Assembly: GCA_025463765.1 (NCBI GenBank)
Contig: JAODBC010000013.1
Location: 143,810-207,809, forward strand
Reading direction: 5' to 3'
DNA: 64,000 bases
Source: Subtercola sp.
GTDB taxonomy: Bacteria > Actinomycetota > Actinomycetes > Actinomycetales > Microbacteriaceae
Part shown: piece after piece, positions 57,735 to 64,000 of the stretch
Numbering within the stretch: the first letter of the stretch is position 1
How the letters are laid out: the number at the start of each line of letters is the position of its first letter
The notes under the pieces: generated by a model
The model's database searches: none
What the model was told of the DNA's origin: nothing
What the model saw: the letters and a program-made list of their open reading frames with translations, nothing else
Program-made: the position numbers and the translations under genes

Positions 57735-57740
57735 AACCTA
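57735..57740 (-). promoter_or_regulatory. -10 box (TAGGTT) of the Ppx/GppA gene
   Basis: On the minus strand TAGGTT, then CGACTC, then ATG at 57728. Confidence 0.55.
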
Positions 57741-57821
57741 TCGCGTGCCGGCCCGCCGGGCGTAGGCTGCGGGCAGGTGAGCGCGCTCTCACGCCGCCAC
57801 GAGTGTTGAAGGGGTACAACC

Positions 57822-58556
57822 ATGACCAAACCCACTATCGTCTTGGTGCACGGAGCCTGGGCCGACGGATCGAGCTGGAACGCCGTCTCGACAGAGCTTC
57901 AGGCGCAGGGCTTCACAGTGTTCACGCCGCCGAATCTGCTGCACGGCGTCGCGAGCGATGCCGCCTACGTCGCGTCGTTCCTCGCCCAGCGCACCACGGG
58001 CCCCGTCGTGCTCGTCGGGCACTCATACGGCGGCGTGGTCATCACGAACGCCGGCTCCGAGGGCGGCGATGTTCGCGCGCTCGTCTACGTCGATGCGTTC
58101 ATCCCCGAGATCGGTGAGACCGTCTTTCAGATTCTCGGCGGATCGGGCTCGGCACTCGACGTTCCCGACCCCACGGCCGTTCTCGACATCGCGGGCTACC
58201 CGGGCGCGCCCGAGGGCGACGCCGAGGCGTTTTTGAAGCCCGACACGGTGCACAACTCCTTCGCGCAAGATCTCACGGAGGCCGACCGGTGGCTCATCGT
58301 CGCGAGCCAGCGGCCGATCACTCTCGGCGCCAACACCACTCCGTCGGCGATCGCGGCCTGGAAGAGCATCCCGAGCTGGGCCGTGGTCGGCACCGAAGAC
58401 CGCGTGATCCCGCCGGCCACGCAGCGCAGCATGGCCGAGCGTGCAAATGCAACGATCACCGAGGTCGCCGCCTCGCACGTGTCGATGGTCTCGCACCCCG
58501 ACGTGGCGCTCGCGGCGATTCTCACGGCGGTCGCCTCACTCGACCTCGGTGACTGA
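57822..58556 (+). CDS. alpha/beta hydrolase
   Basis: A 244-residue hydrolase with the oxyanion strand IVLVHGAWADGSSWNAV (6-22), nucleophile elbow VVLVGHSYGGVVITNA (about 62-77), acid Asp in VVGTEDRVIPPATQ (about 189-202) and His in ASHVSMVSHPD (about 221-231). This is the cap-less form related to EstC/salicylate esterase-like enzymes, common in actinobacteria. GAAGGGG lies upstream of the ATG. No signal peptide. A 17-bp tandem repeat starts 4 bp after its stop codon. Confidence 0.88.
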   Translation: MTKPTIVLVHGAWADGSSWNAVSTELQAQGFTVFTPPNLLHGVASDAAYVASFLAQRTTGPVVLVGHSYGGVVITNAGSEGGDVRALVYVDAFIPEIGETVFQILGGSGSALDVPDPTAVLDIAGYPGAPEGDAEAFLKPDTVHNSFAQDLTEADRWLIVASQRPITLGANTTPSAIAAWKSIPSWAVVGTEDRVIPPATQRSMAERANATITEVAASHVSMVSHPDVALAAILTAVASLDLGD

Positions 58557-58560
58557 CGGG

Positions 58561-58611
58561 GGCGCCTGACGGGTGTGGGCGCCTGACGGGTGTGGGTGGC
58601 TGACGGGTGTG
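58561..58611. repeat. 17-bp tandem repeat, three copies
   Basis: GGCGCCTGACGGGTGTG (58561-58577), an identical copy (58578-58594) and a diverged third (58595-58611). Part of the unit (CTGACGGG) overlaps the stop codon of the hydrolase gene. Confidence 0.92.
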
Positions 58612-58663
58612 GATGCTCGGCTCCTAGACTGTGGGGTGAACACTCGAGGAGGGGGAGCGCTGC

Positions 58664-59212
58664 ATGCTGATTCGTGAGGCAACCGACGCCGACCTGCCCC
58701 AGTTGCTCGCCATCCACAACTACAACATCGAGCATTCGACCGCCATCTGGACCGACACTCTCGCCACGATCGGCGAACGCCAGGCGTGGCTCGATGCCCA
58801 CCGCACGCCCGGCCAGCTCGCCCTGGTGGCGACCGAGGGCCTGGGGGCGGCCGCGGTGGCCGACGAGGGCGCCGTAGCCGGCGAGGTCGCCCTCGCCGAC
58901 GAGGTCGTCGGCTACGCCACCTACGGCCCTTGGCGCGCCAAAGAGGGGTACCGGCATACCGTCGAGAACTCGGTCTACGTTCGCCACGACCGCACCGGCC
59001 AGGGCTTCGGCGAGGCGCTCATGGTCGAACTCATTGCGCGCGCCTCAGAGGCGAGTTTTCACGTGATGATCGCGGCCATCGAGGCGGGCAACGCCGGCTC
59101 GATCCGGCTGCACGAACGCCTGGGCTTCGAAGACTGTGGCGTCATCCAGCAGGTCGGTTACAAGTTCGAGCGCTGGCTCGATCTGAAGCACATGCGCCTG
59201 CAGCTCGACTGA
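58664..59212 (+). CDS. GNAT acetyltransferase, PAT/MnaT-like
   Basis: A 182-residue phosphinothricin-type acetyltransferase: LIREATDADLPQLLAIHNYN (2-21), SVYVRHDRTGQGFGEALMVE (about 105-124, acetyl-CoA loop), MIAAIEAGNAGSIRLHERLG (about 138-157), and VGYKFERWLDLKHMRL at the end. Family members acetylate amino-acid analogues such as phosphinothricin or methionine sulfone. Residues about 60-83 contain an Ala/Glu/Gly low-complexity insertion (LGAAAVADEGAVAGEVALAD). GGAGGGGG precedes the ATG. Confidence 0.88.
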   Translation: MLIREATDADLPQLLAIHNYNIEHSTAIWTDTLATIGERQAWLDAHRTPGQLALVATEGLGAAAVADEGAVAGEVALADEVVGYATYGPWRAKEGYRHTVENSVYVRHDRTGQGFGEALMVELIARASEASFHVMIAAIEAGNAGSIRLHERLGFEDCGVIQQVGYKFERWLDLKHMRLQLD

Positions 59213-59362
59213 CGGCACCCCCAGCGGCACACCCAACGCACGCTTGGCGGCGCCTCCCACGATGGACGCTTAGAGAGCGCGACCACAGCCGAAATGCCGC
59301 CGTTTCGCGACATCCTCTAACGCTCGCCAGCGATTTTGCGGCAATTTGTCAGGGGTTCGACA

Positions 59363-59368
59363 TATCCT
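59363..59368 (+). promoter_or_regulatory. -10 box (TATCCT) of leaderless promoter
   Basis: TATCCT, then GATGCC, then GTG at 59375. Confidence 0.55.
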
Positions 59369-59374
59369 GATGCC

Positions 59375-59707
59375 GTGAGCGCCCCAATCGGTACCACCGC
59401 AGACCTCGGCCAGACGCAGCCGCACATCGTCTACGCGCCTACTCCGTGGAGCGACGACGTGTGGTTTCTGGCACACGACGGGCGCTGTCTCAGCTGGATC
59501 CGTCGCTACAGCGACGGGCCTCTCATGCTCTTCGGCGTGTACACGCACGGGTGCGACCAGAGCGGGCTACGCGTCTGGGTCACCTCCACCCATACCCTCT
59601 CTGAGGCGTCGCTGTACGTCGCCGAGCATGTGCACGAATTCATCGACGCATCGGCCAGGCTCTCACCAGACCCCGTCAACCCCCTCGGACTGCACGCCCG
59701 GCACTGA
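59375..59707 (+). CDS. hypothetical 110-residue protein
   Basis: The GTG at 59375 is chosen for its leaderless -10 box 6 nt upstream. The protein is rich in Trp, His and Tyr (PHIVYAPTPWSDDVWFLA, FGVYTHGCDQSGLRVWV), with a C-terminal helix (EASLYVAEHVHEFIDAS). No signal peptide, membrane segment or known family. It is monocistronic and followed by the short repeat at 59708-59740. Confidence 0.5.
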   Translation: MSAPIGTTADLGQTQPHIVYAPTPWSDDVWFLAHDGRCLSWIRRYSDGPLMLFGVYTHGCDQSGLRVWVTSTHTLSEASLYVAEHVHEFIDASARLSPDPVNPLGLHARH

Positions 59708-59740
59708 CGAGGGCCACCGAGGGCCACCGACGGCCGCCAC
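59708..59740. repeat. 10-bp tandem repeat
   Basis: CGAGGGCCAC twice (59708-59717, 59718-59727), then a longer diverged unit. It begins right after a stop codon. Confidence 0.75.
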
Positions 59741-59749
59741 CGACTTCGG

Positions 59750-60253
59750 TTAGAGCGGCAGTTCGTAGTGCCGATAGGTGCTGTCGGGCATCCACCCGAG
59801 CGACTCGTAAAGGGTCTGCGCGGGCGCATTGTCGAGGGCGGTCGACAACTCGAGGCGAGATGCACCCGCTTGTCGCCCGTGAGCGGCAGCGGCCGCAAGC
59901 AGGGCCTGCGCAACTCCGCGGCGGCGCGCCCCAGAGTCGACATACAGGTCGTAGAGCACGAAGATCGGTGCGAGGTCGAGCGAGCAGAACGACGGGTACA
60001 ACTGGCTGAAGCCCACTGCAGCCGGCTCGCCCTCGAGGTAGGCGAGCAGCACCACCGACTCGCCCGCGCTCAGTCGAGCCTCGAGGTAGTCGCGCGCTGC
60101 CGCCGCATCGGCCGGGTAGCCGTAGAACTGCCGATACGTATCGAACAGCGCAGCGGCGTCATCAAGCTGCCGGATGCCCGCTGGGCGCACGACCGCACCC
60201 CCGGGTGGCACGGCAGCAGGTTCGGGTGGCACGGCAGCAGGTTCGGGTTGCAC
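59750..60253 (-). CDS. GNAT family N-acetyltransferase
   Basis: A 167-residue acetyltransferase. The N-terminus (about 1-20) is a Pro-Glu/Ala repeat from a 21-bp unit (60203-60255), so the real start may lie at the repeat or just after it. The GNAT core starts VVRPAGIRQLDDAAALFDTY, with YDLYVDSGARRRGVAQALLA (about 99-118) as the acetyl-CoA loop and ELSTALDNAPAQTLYESLGW. GTG start at 60253. The acceptor is unknown. Nine bp separate it from the upstream nitroreductase gene on the same strand. Confidence 0.82.
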   Translation of the reverse strand: MQPEPAAVPPEPAAVPPGGAVVRPAGIRQLDDAAALFDTYRQFYGYPADAAAARDYLEARLSAGESVVLLAYLEGEPAAVGFSQLYPSFCSLDLAPIFVLYDLYVDSGARRRGVAQALLAAAAAHGRQAGASRLELSTALDNAPAQTLYESLGWMPDSTYRHYELPL

Positions 60254-60255
60254 GG
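60203..60255. repeat. 21-bp tandem repeat, two and a half copies
   Basis: Two identical 21-bp units starting GGGTGGCACGGCAGCAGG and ending TTC (60203-60223, 60224-60244) and a partial third cover the GNAT start codon, giving Pro-Glu-Ala-Val-Pro repeats. Confidence 0.92.
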
Positions 60256-60262
60256 CCCCGCC

Positions 60263-60799
60263 CTACAGCTCGCTCAGGTGATCCGACGGATTCACGCGCT
60301 TACGCCGAAGCTCACGCGGTGCACCGGGAGCATCGCCCACGTACAGCCAGCCGAGGAGCTGCTCGTTGGGGGCCAGCCGGTGCATTCGGCGCACCGGCTC
60401 GGTGCGCGTCAGGTGACCGGTGCGCCACATCACGCCCCATCCGGCTTCGTCGAGCAGCAACGAGAGGTTGTGAGCGACGCCTGCGGCGACCGCCTCCTGC
60501 TCCCAATCGGCGACCTTACTGCTCGGCCGGGTCGACACCACAGCGGCGATCAGCAGGGGCGCCCGGCGGGCCTTCGAGATGTACTTGACCACATCGCCGC
60601 CATCCGCCTCGGCGAACGCTTCGCCGAGCCGGTCGCGCTGCTCACCACGCAGCGAGATGAAGCGCCACGGGTGCAACGAGCTGTGATCGGCGACCGTGCC
60701 CGCCGCATCGACAAAACGCAGCAACTCGAGGTGCGATGGGGCTGTCGGCCCCACCTTCGAGAGTGAGCGTCGGCGCAGCAGGCTGTCGTAAGCCGACAC
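60263..60799 (-). CDS. nitroreductase family protein
   Basis: A 178-residue NAD(P)H/FMN-dependent nitroreductase-like protein: LLRRRSLSKVGPTAPSHLEL (about 7-26, FMN phosphate-binding Arg cluster), DHSSLHPWRFISLRG (about 38-52), and VAAGVAHNLSLLLDEAGWGV (about 104-123) followed by WRTGHLTRTEPVRRMHRLAP. GTG start at 60799, 9 bp after the msrB stop. Members reduce nitro-compounds and related electrophiles. Likely cotranscribed with msrB. Confidence 0.87.
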   Translation of the reverse strand: MSAYDSLLRRRSLSKVGPTAPSHLELLRFVDAAGTVADHSSLHPWRFISLRGEQRDRLGEAFAEADGGDVVKYISKARRAPLLIAAVVSTRPSSKVADWEQEAVAAGVAHNLSLLLDEAGWGVMWRTGHLTRTEPVRRMHRLAPNEQLLGWLYVGDAPGAPRELRRKRVNPSDHLSEL

Positions 60800-60808
60800 C
60801 GCGGTGGC

Positions 60809-61210
60809 TCAGGCCGTCTCGTCGAACGACAACGACACCGAGTTCATGCAGAATCGATCACCCGTGGGCGTCTGTGGCGCGTCGTCGAACAGGTGACCCA
60901 GGTGCGAGCCGCAGTTCGCGCACCGCACCTCGGTGCGCAGCATGCCGAGGCTCCGGTCTTCGATCAGCTCGACCGCATCGCTTTCTTTCGGCGCGTAGAA
61001 GCTCGGCCAGCCGCAGTGCGAGTCGAACTTCGTGTCGCTGCGAAACAGCTCCTGCCCGCAGGCCTTGCAGCGGTAGACGCCCTCGCGCTTCTCGTCGAGC
61101 AGTTCGCCCGTCCACGGGCGCTCTGTGGCGGCCTCACGCAGCACGGCGTACTCCTGACGGCTGAGTTCGTCACGCCACTCGGCGTCGCTCTTCGAAACGT
61201 CGTACGTCAT
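60809..61210 (-). CDS. msrB: peptide methionine-R-sulfoxide reductase
   Basis: A complete 133-residue MsrB. The zinc ligands are C48/C51 (RCKACG) and C97/C100 (CANCG); the catalytic residue is C121 in GDRFCMNSVSL. FDSHCGWPSFYAP (62-74) holds the second, recycling-type Cys66. It reduces methionine-R-sulfoxide with thioredoxin. AGAGGA precedes the ATG. The nitroreductase and a GNAT gene lie downstream on the same strand, which suggests a stress-repair unit. Confidence 0.95.
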   Translation of the reverse strand: MTYDVSKSDAEWRDELSRQEYAVLREAATERPWTGELLDEKREGVYRCKACGQELFRSDTKFDSHCGWPSFYAPKESDAVELIEDRSLGMLRTEVRCANCGSHLGHLFDDAPQTPTGDRFCMNSVSLSFDETA

Positions 61211-61287
61211 GGTTCCTCTTTCTGCGCCCCGGAATCAGTGCGGGTTCGGTCGGCCCGCAGCGCTCGAGTCGCCATCTATCTTCACAG

Positions 61288-61293
61288 TAAACT
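61288..61293 (+). promoter_or_regulatory. -10 box (TAAACT) of leaderless promoter
   Basis: TAAACT, 7 nt, GTG at 61301. Divergent from msrB. Confidence 0.5.
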
Positions 61294-61300
61294 GACCCCC

Positions 61301-61828
61301 GTGTCTGACAATTCCATCATTCAGAAATCGTGGAGCGAACTCACAACCGACGAGCTCTACTCGTTTCTCCGCCTGCGCACGAATGTCTTCTACGTTGAAC
61401 AGAAAGTCGACGAAGAAGAACTGGATGACCGTGACCGAGAGCCCACGACCGTTCACTTCTTCATCACCGATGGCGGGCGTACCGACGGCGGGCGCACCGA
61501 TGGCGGGCGTACCGATGGTGAGCGCACCGATGGTCAGCGCACCGTCGCGTATCTGCGCGTCATCGAAGACGACGAACCCGAGCAGCGGGATGCCCGGCAT
61601 CTCATCGGCCGCGTCGTCGTCGACCCCGACTACCGCGGCCGGGGGCTCGCGCAGAAGCTGATCCAGAGGGTGATCGAGCAGTACGGGCACCTGCCCATGC
61701 TGTTGCACGCGCAGAGCTATATCGTTCCGCTGTACACCGGGTTCGGTTTCGAAACCCTGGGCGACGAATTCGTCGAGGCGGGCATCCCGCACCGTTCGAT
61801 GTACCGCTCTGCCGTGGCATTCACCTGA
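61301..61828 (+). CDS. ElaA-like GNAT acetyltransferase
   Basis: The start is the GTG at 61301, giving VSDNSIIQKSWSELTTDELY. The 175-residue protein follows the ElaA pattern: LYSFLRLRTNVFYVEQ (about 19-34), VVDPDYRGRGLAQKLIQRVI (about 107-126, acetyl-CoA loop) and YIVPLYTGFGFETLGDEFVE (about 142-161), ending GIPHRSMYRS. A 15-bp repeat inserts five RTDG(G/E/Q) units between strands 2 and 3 (61466-61540). The acceptor is unknown. Confidence 0.87.
   Translation: MSDNSIIQKSWSELTTDELYSFLRLRTNVFYVEQKVDEEELDDRDREPTTVHFFITDGGRTDGGRTDGGRTDGERTDGQRTVAYLRVIEDDEPEQRDARHLIGRVVVDPDYRGRGLAQKLIQRVIEQYGHLPMLLHAQSYIVPLYTGFGFETLGDEFVEAGIPHRSMYRSAVAFT
61466..61540. repeat. 15-bp tandem repeat, five copies, in the ElaA gene
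   Basis: ACCGATGGCGGGCGT and close variants, in frame, encode Thr-Asp-Gly-Gly-Arg repeats that lengthen a surface loop. Confidence 0.92.
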
Positions 61829-61912
61829 CACCAAGGCGCCCCACCCTAGAATGATGCACACCGCGGCGCCGCCGCTGGTCTGTGCGAGCTGGTCTGGGCG
61901 AAGGGAATACGT

Positions 61913-62200
61913 GTGGCGAAGGCAGAACCCCAAGCCCACATCGCCTCCGACGCGCTCGACGACCGTGATCGCCGCATACTCGAATTCGAGCGTGGCTGGT
62001 GGGAGCACGCCGGTCTGAAAGAGCAGGCGGTTCGCGCCGAGTTCGGTCTTTCTGCGACCCGCTACTACCAGATTCTGAATCGGCTCATCGACGACCCGGC
62101 GGCGCTCGTTTTCGACCCGATGCTCATTAAACGACTCAGGCGGCTGAGAGACACTCGACTGGCGGCACGCGCCGCCCGTCTGCTGCCGCGTGGCGAATAA
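61913..62200 (+). CDS. DUF3263 domain protein
   Basis: A 95-residue protein; the GTG start has GAAGGGAA upstream. It shows the DUF3263 core: DRDRRILEFERGWWEHAGLK (about 18-37), EQAVRAEFGLSATRYYQILN (about 38-57, a helix-turn-helix), then ALVFDPMLIKRLRRLRDTRL. It is found next to LytR-C proteins in many actinobacteria and may be a small DNA-binding protein. The next gene starts 28 bp downstream. Confidence 0.9.
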   Translation: MAKAEPQAHIASDALDDRDRRILEFERGWWEHAGLKEQAVRAEFGLSATRYYQILNRLIDDPAALVFDPMLIKRLRRLRDTRLAARAARLLPRGE

Positions 62201-62228
62201 GCGAACCAGAACGGCCCCACCTCTTCTT

Positions 62229-62777
62229 ATGGCAACACAACAACGAGATTCGTTCGATCGCGTGCCCACCGATCTCGCCCGGCGCGGCGCCCACCGCGGC
62301 CCGAAGCCGCGCGGGCGCGGCTGGATCACGTTCGCCTGGGCCGCGCTGGCGACGGGTGTGCTCGTCGGGCTCGGGGTCGTCGGGCTTTTCGCCGTCGACA
62401 ACAGCAACCAGTTCACGAGCGCCATCGGCGGGTCGAGTGCGGTGGCGAGCGACAGCGCGACTCCGGTGCCGACGGTCGAACCGACCACCGATCCCGCCGC
62501 CACAGTGACGATTCTGAACGGCACGACCACGAGCGGTCTGGCCACCCGAGCGGGCGACCAGGCGACGAGTGCCGGATGGACGGTGGGGGCCGAGGCGAAT
62601 GCAAGCACCTCCGACATCACGACCTCGACGGTCTACTACTCTGACGCTGCGAGCGAGGGTGCCGCCAAGGGTCTTGCGGCAGCACTGGGCGGAATCCAGA
62701 TCGCCTTATCCGATCAGTTTCAGGGCGCTACCCTGACGGCCGTGCTCGGTTCGGACTACGTCGACCCAGCGAAGTGA
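62229..62777 (+). CDS. LytR C-terminal domain membrane protein
   Basis: A 182-residue protein. The ATG at 62229 gives the conserved opening ATQQRDSFDRVPTDLARRGA; a GTG at 62190 in frame is the alternative. One membrane segment (about 38-59, FAWAALATGVLVGLGVVGLF) is followed by a Ser/Thr linker and a LytR_C domain (about 92-178: ATVTILNGTTTSGLATRAGD, TVYYSDAASEGAAKGLAAAL). The domain occurs in cell-envelope attachment proteins of actinobacteria. The downstream csp gene is separated by a terminator-like hairpin. Confidence 0.88.
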   Translation: MATQQRDSFDRVPTDLARRGAHRGPKPRGRGWITFAWAALATGVLVGLGVVGLFAVDNSNQFTSAIGGSSAVASDSATPVPTVEPTTDPAATVTILNGTTTSGLATRAGDQATSAGWTVGAEANASTSDITTSTVYYSDAASEGAAKGLAAALGGIQIALSDQFQGATLTAVLGSDYVDPAK

Positions 62778-62781
62778 CGCC

Positions 62782-62797
62782 CGGCCCATTCGGGCCG
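62782..62797 (+). terminator. hairpin after the LytR-C gene
   Basis: CGGCCC-ATTC-GGGCCG, a 6-bp stem with a tetraloop, 5 bp after the stop codon, followed by ATTTGGG. It is a likely terminator, though the T-run is short. Confidence 0.55.
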
Positions 62798-62953
62798 ATT
62801 TGGGTCTATTTCACCCTGAGTATTTCCGGTGTGTTTAATTCTTGTTGAATTGTGGTCACACCACCCTGTTTTGCCGAGCCACACCGTTTTACTAGAAAAA
62901 CGGGTCACTTCAATCGGAGCGACGGGCAAGTAACACAGTAATTGGGAGTAACA
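62798..62953. other. leader region of the cold-shock gene
   Basis: About 156 AT-richer bases before the csp start. CCGTTTT (62884-62890) and AAAACGG (62897-62903) form a small hairpin. A long structured 5' leader is usual for cold-shock genes, where it changes shape with temperature. Confidence 0.45.
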
Positions 62954-63160
62954 ATGGCGAACGGAACCGTCAAGTGGTTCAACGCTGAAAAAGGCTACGG
63001 CTTTATCACGGTAGAAGGTGGCGGGCAGGACGTTTTCGTTCACTACTCGGCCATCGACATGGGTGGGTACAAGGTTCTCGAAGAGGGCCAGCAGGTCATC
63101 TTCGAGGTCGGCACCGGGTCGAAGGGGCCTCAAGCGGAGTCCGTTCGTTTGGCTAGCTGA
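62954..63160 (+). CDS. cspA: cold-shock protein
   Basis: A 68-residue CspA-family protein. It begins [18 protein letters not shown] (RNP1 KGYGFI) and continues [12 protein letters not shown] (RNP2 VFVHY). GGGAG is 5 nt upstream of the ATG. It binds single-stranded RNA and DNA and melts RNA structure at low temperature. It is the typical neighbour of groEL in Microbacteriaceae. Confidence 0.96.
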   Translation: MANGTVKWFNAEKGYGFITVEGGGQDVFVHYSAIDMGGYKVLEEGQQVIFEVGTGSKGPQAESVRLAS

Positions 63161-63255
63161 AACGCACCTCTCTCTCCCGACGGAGCGCAGCTTCGTCGGC
63201 GCTGGCGTCGCGGCGGGCATCCACTGGATGCTCGCCCAAAGCTGCAGCGCGCGTA

Positions 63256-63282
63256 CTTGCACTCTCACCATGTGAGTGCCAG
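63256..63282. promoter_or_regulatory. imperfect CIRCE element, overlapping the groEL -35
   Basis: CTTGCACTC, 9 nt, GAGTGCCAG matches the HrcA operator in 14 of 18 arm positions with the correct 9-nt spacer. TTGCAC (63257-63262) can serve as the -35 box, with a -10 near 63280-63286 (CAGTATT). Confidence 0.65.
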
Positions 63283-63290
63283 TATTGGTC

Positions 63291-63317
63291 TTAGCACTCG
63301 GAGCATCTGAGTGCTAA
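63291..63317. promoter_or_regulatory. CIRCE element (HrcA operator) of groEL
   Basis: TTAGCACTC, 9 nt, GAGTGCTAA, a perfect CIRCE inverted repeat 46 bp before the groEL start. HrcA represses chaperone genes through it. Confidence 0.95.
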
Positions 63318-63327
63318 ACCTTTATGA

Positions 63328-64000
<673 letters not shown>

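Overview
The window looks like chromosomal DNA of a high-GC actinobacterium, most likely Microbacteriaceae. The reasons are GC-rich codon use, a DUF222/13E12-type HNH endonuclease gene, a DUF7882 gene, a variant leucine-rich-repeat protein, the right-edge gene order DUF3263 / LytR-C domain / cold-shock protein / groEL with CIRCE operators, and many start codons that sit 6-7 nt after a TANNNT -10 box with no ribosome binding site (leaderless mRNAs). I cannot name the genus from sequence alone.

Layout. 1-4.5 kb: end of a membrane protein gene, tRNA-Thr(TGT), two small membrane proteins (DUF4190, DUF2510), a gene-poor stretch and three genes of unknown function. 4.6-14.9 kb: housekeeping and accessory singletons (class II glutamine amidotransferase, hydrolases, GrpB, an ArsR regulator divergent from an epimerase, DinB, a VIT/CCC1 metal transporter, proline iminopeptidase, EEP phosphatase) plus a truncated AAA ATPase. 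15-28 kb: a NarL-type two-component system, a potassium channel, a large minus-strand run of membrane proteins (LRR-variant protein, NhaP antiporter, AI-2E family protein, DUF2252, GAP family) with a decayed aquaporin/SRPBCC patch, and small acetyltransferase/lipase genes. 28-31 kb: AraC regulator and type II NADH dehydrogenase. 31-39 kb: seven glycosyltransferases in three transcription units, mostly joined by 4-bp stop/start overlaps. 39-48 kb: DUF7882, an orphan gene, the HNH endonuclease, a TetR-SDR divergent pair with twin operators, phosphoesterase, PucR regulator, a frameshifted esterase, DoxX and DUF805. 48-57 kb: an ECF sigma factor joined to a DEAD-box helicase, an OmpR two-component system, and a GH92 mannosidase-glycosyltransferase operon. 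57-64 kb: Ppx/GppA phosphatase, hydrolase, acetyltransferases, nitroreductase, MsrB, DUF3263, LytR-C, Csp and the first third of groEL.

How the genes fit together. The strongest functional groupings are the glycosyltransferase island (30.8-39.2 kb), whose two plus-strand arms share the 13-mer CAGGGGTTGACGG as part of their promoters; the GH92-GT4 pair (53.1-56.7 kb), which suggests mannose-containing glycan turnover; two complete two-component systems; and an ECF sigma/RNA helicase unit. No prophage, CRISPR array, insertion sequence or secondary-metabolite cluster is visible. The most unusual property of the whole window is the density of short tandem repeats (units of 6-21 bp): in genes the unit is a multiple of three and sits at protein ends or linkers, while between genes the unit is often 10, 11, 14, 17 or about 20 bp, repeatedly just after a stop codon.
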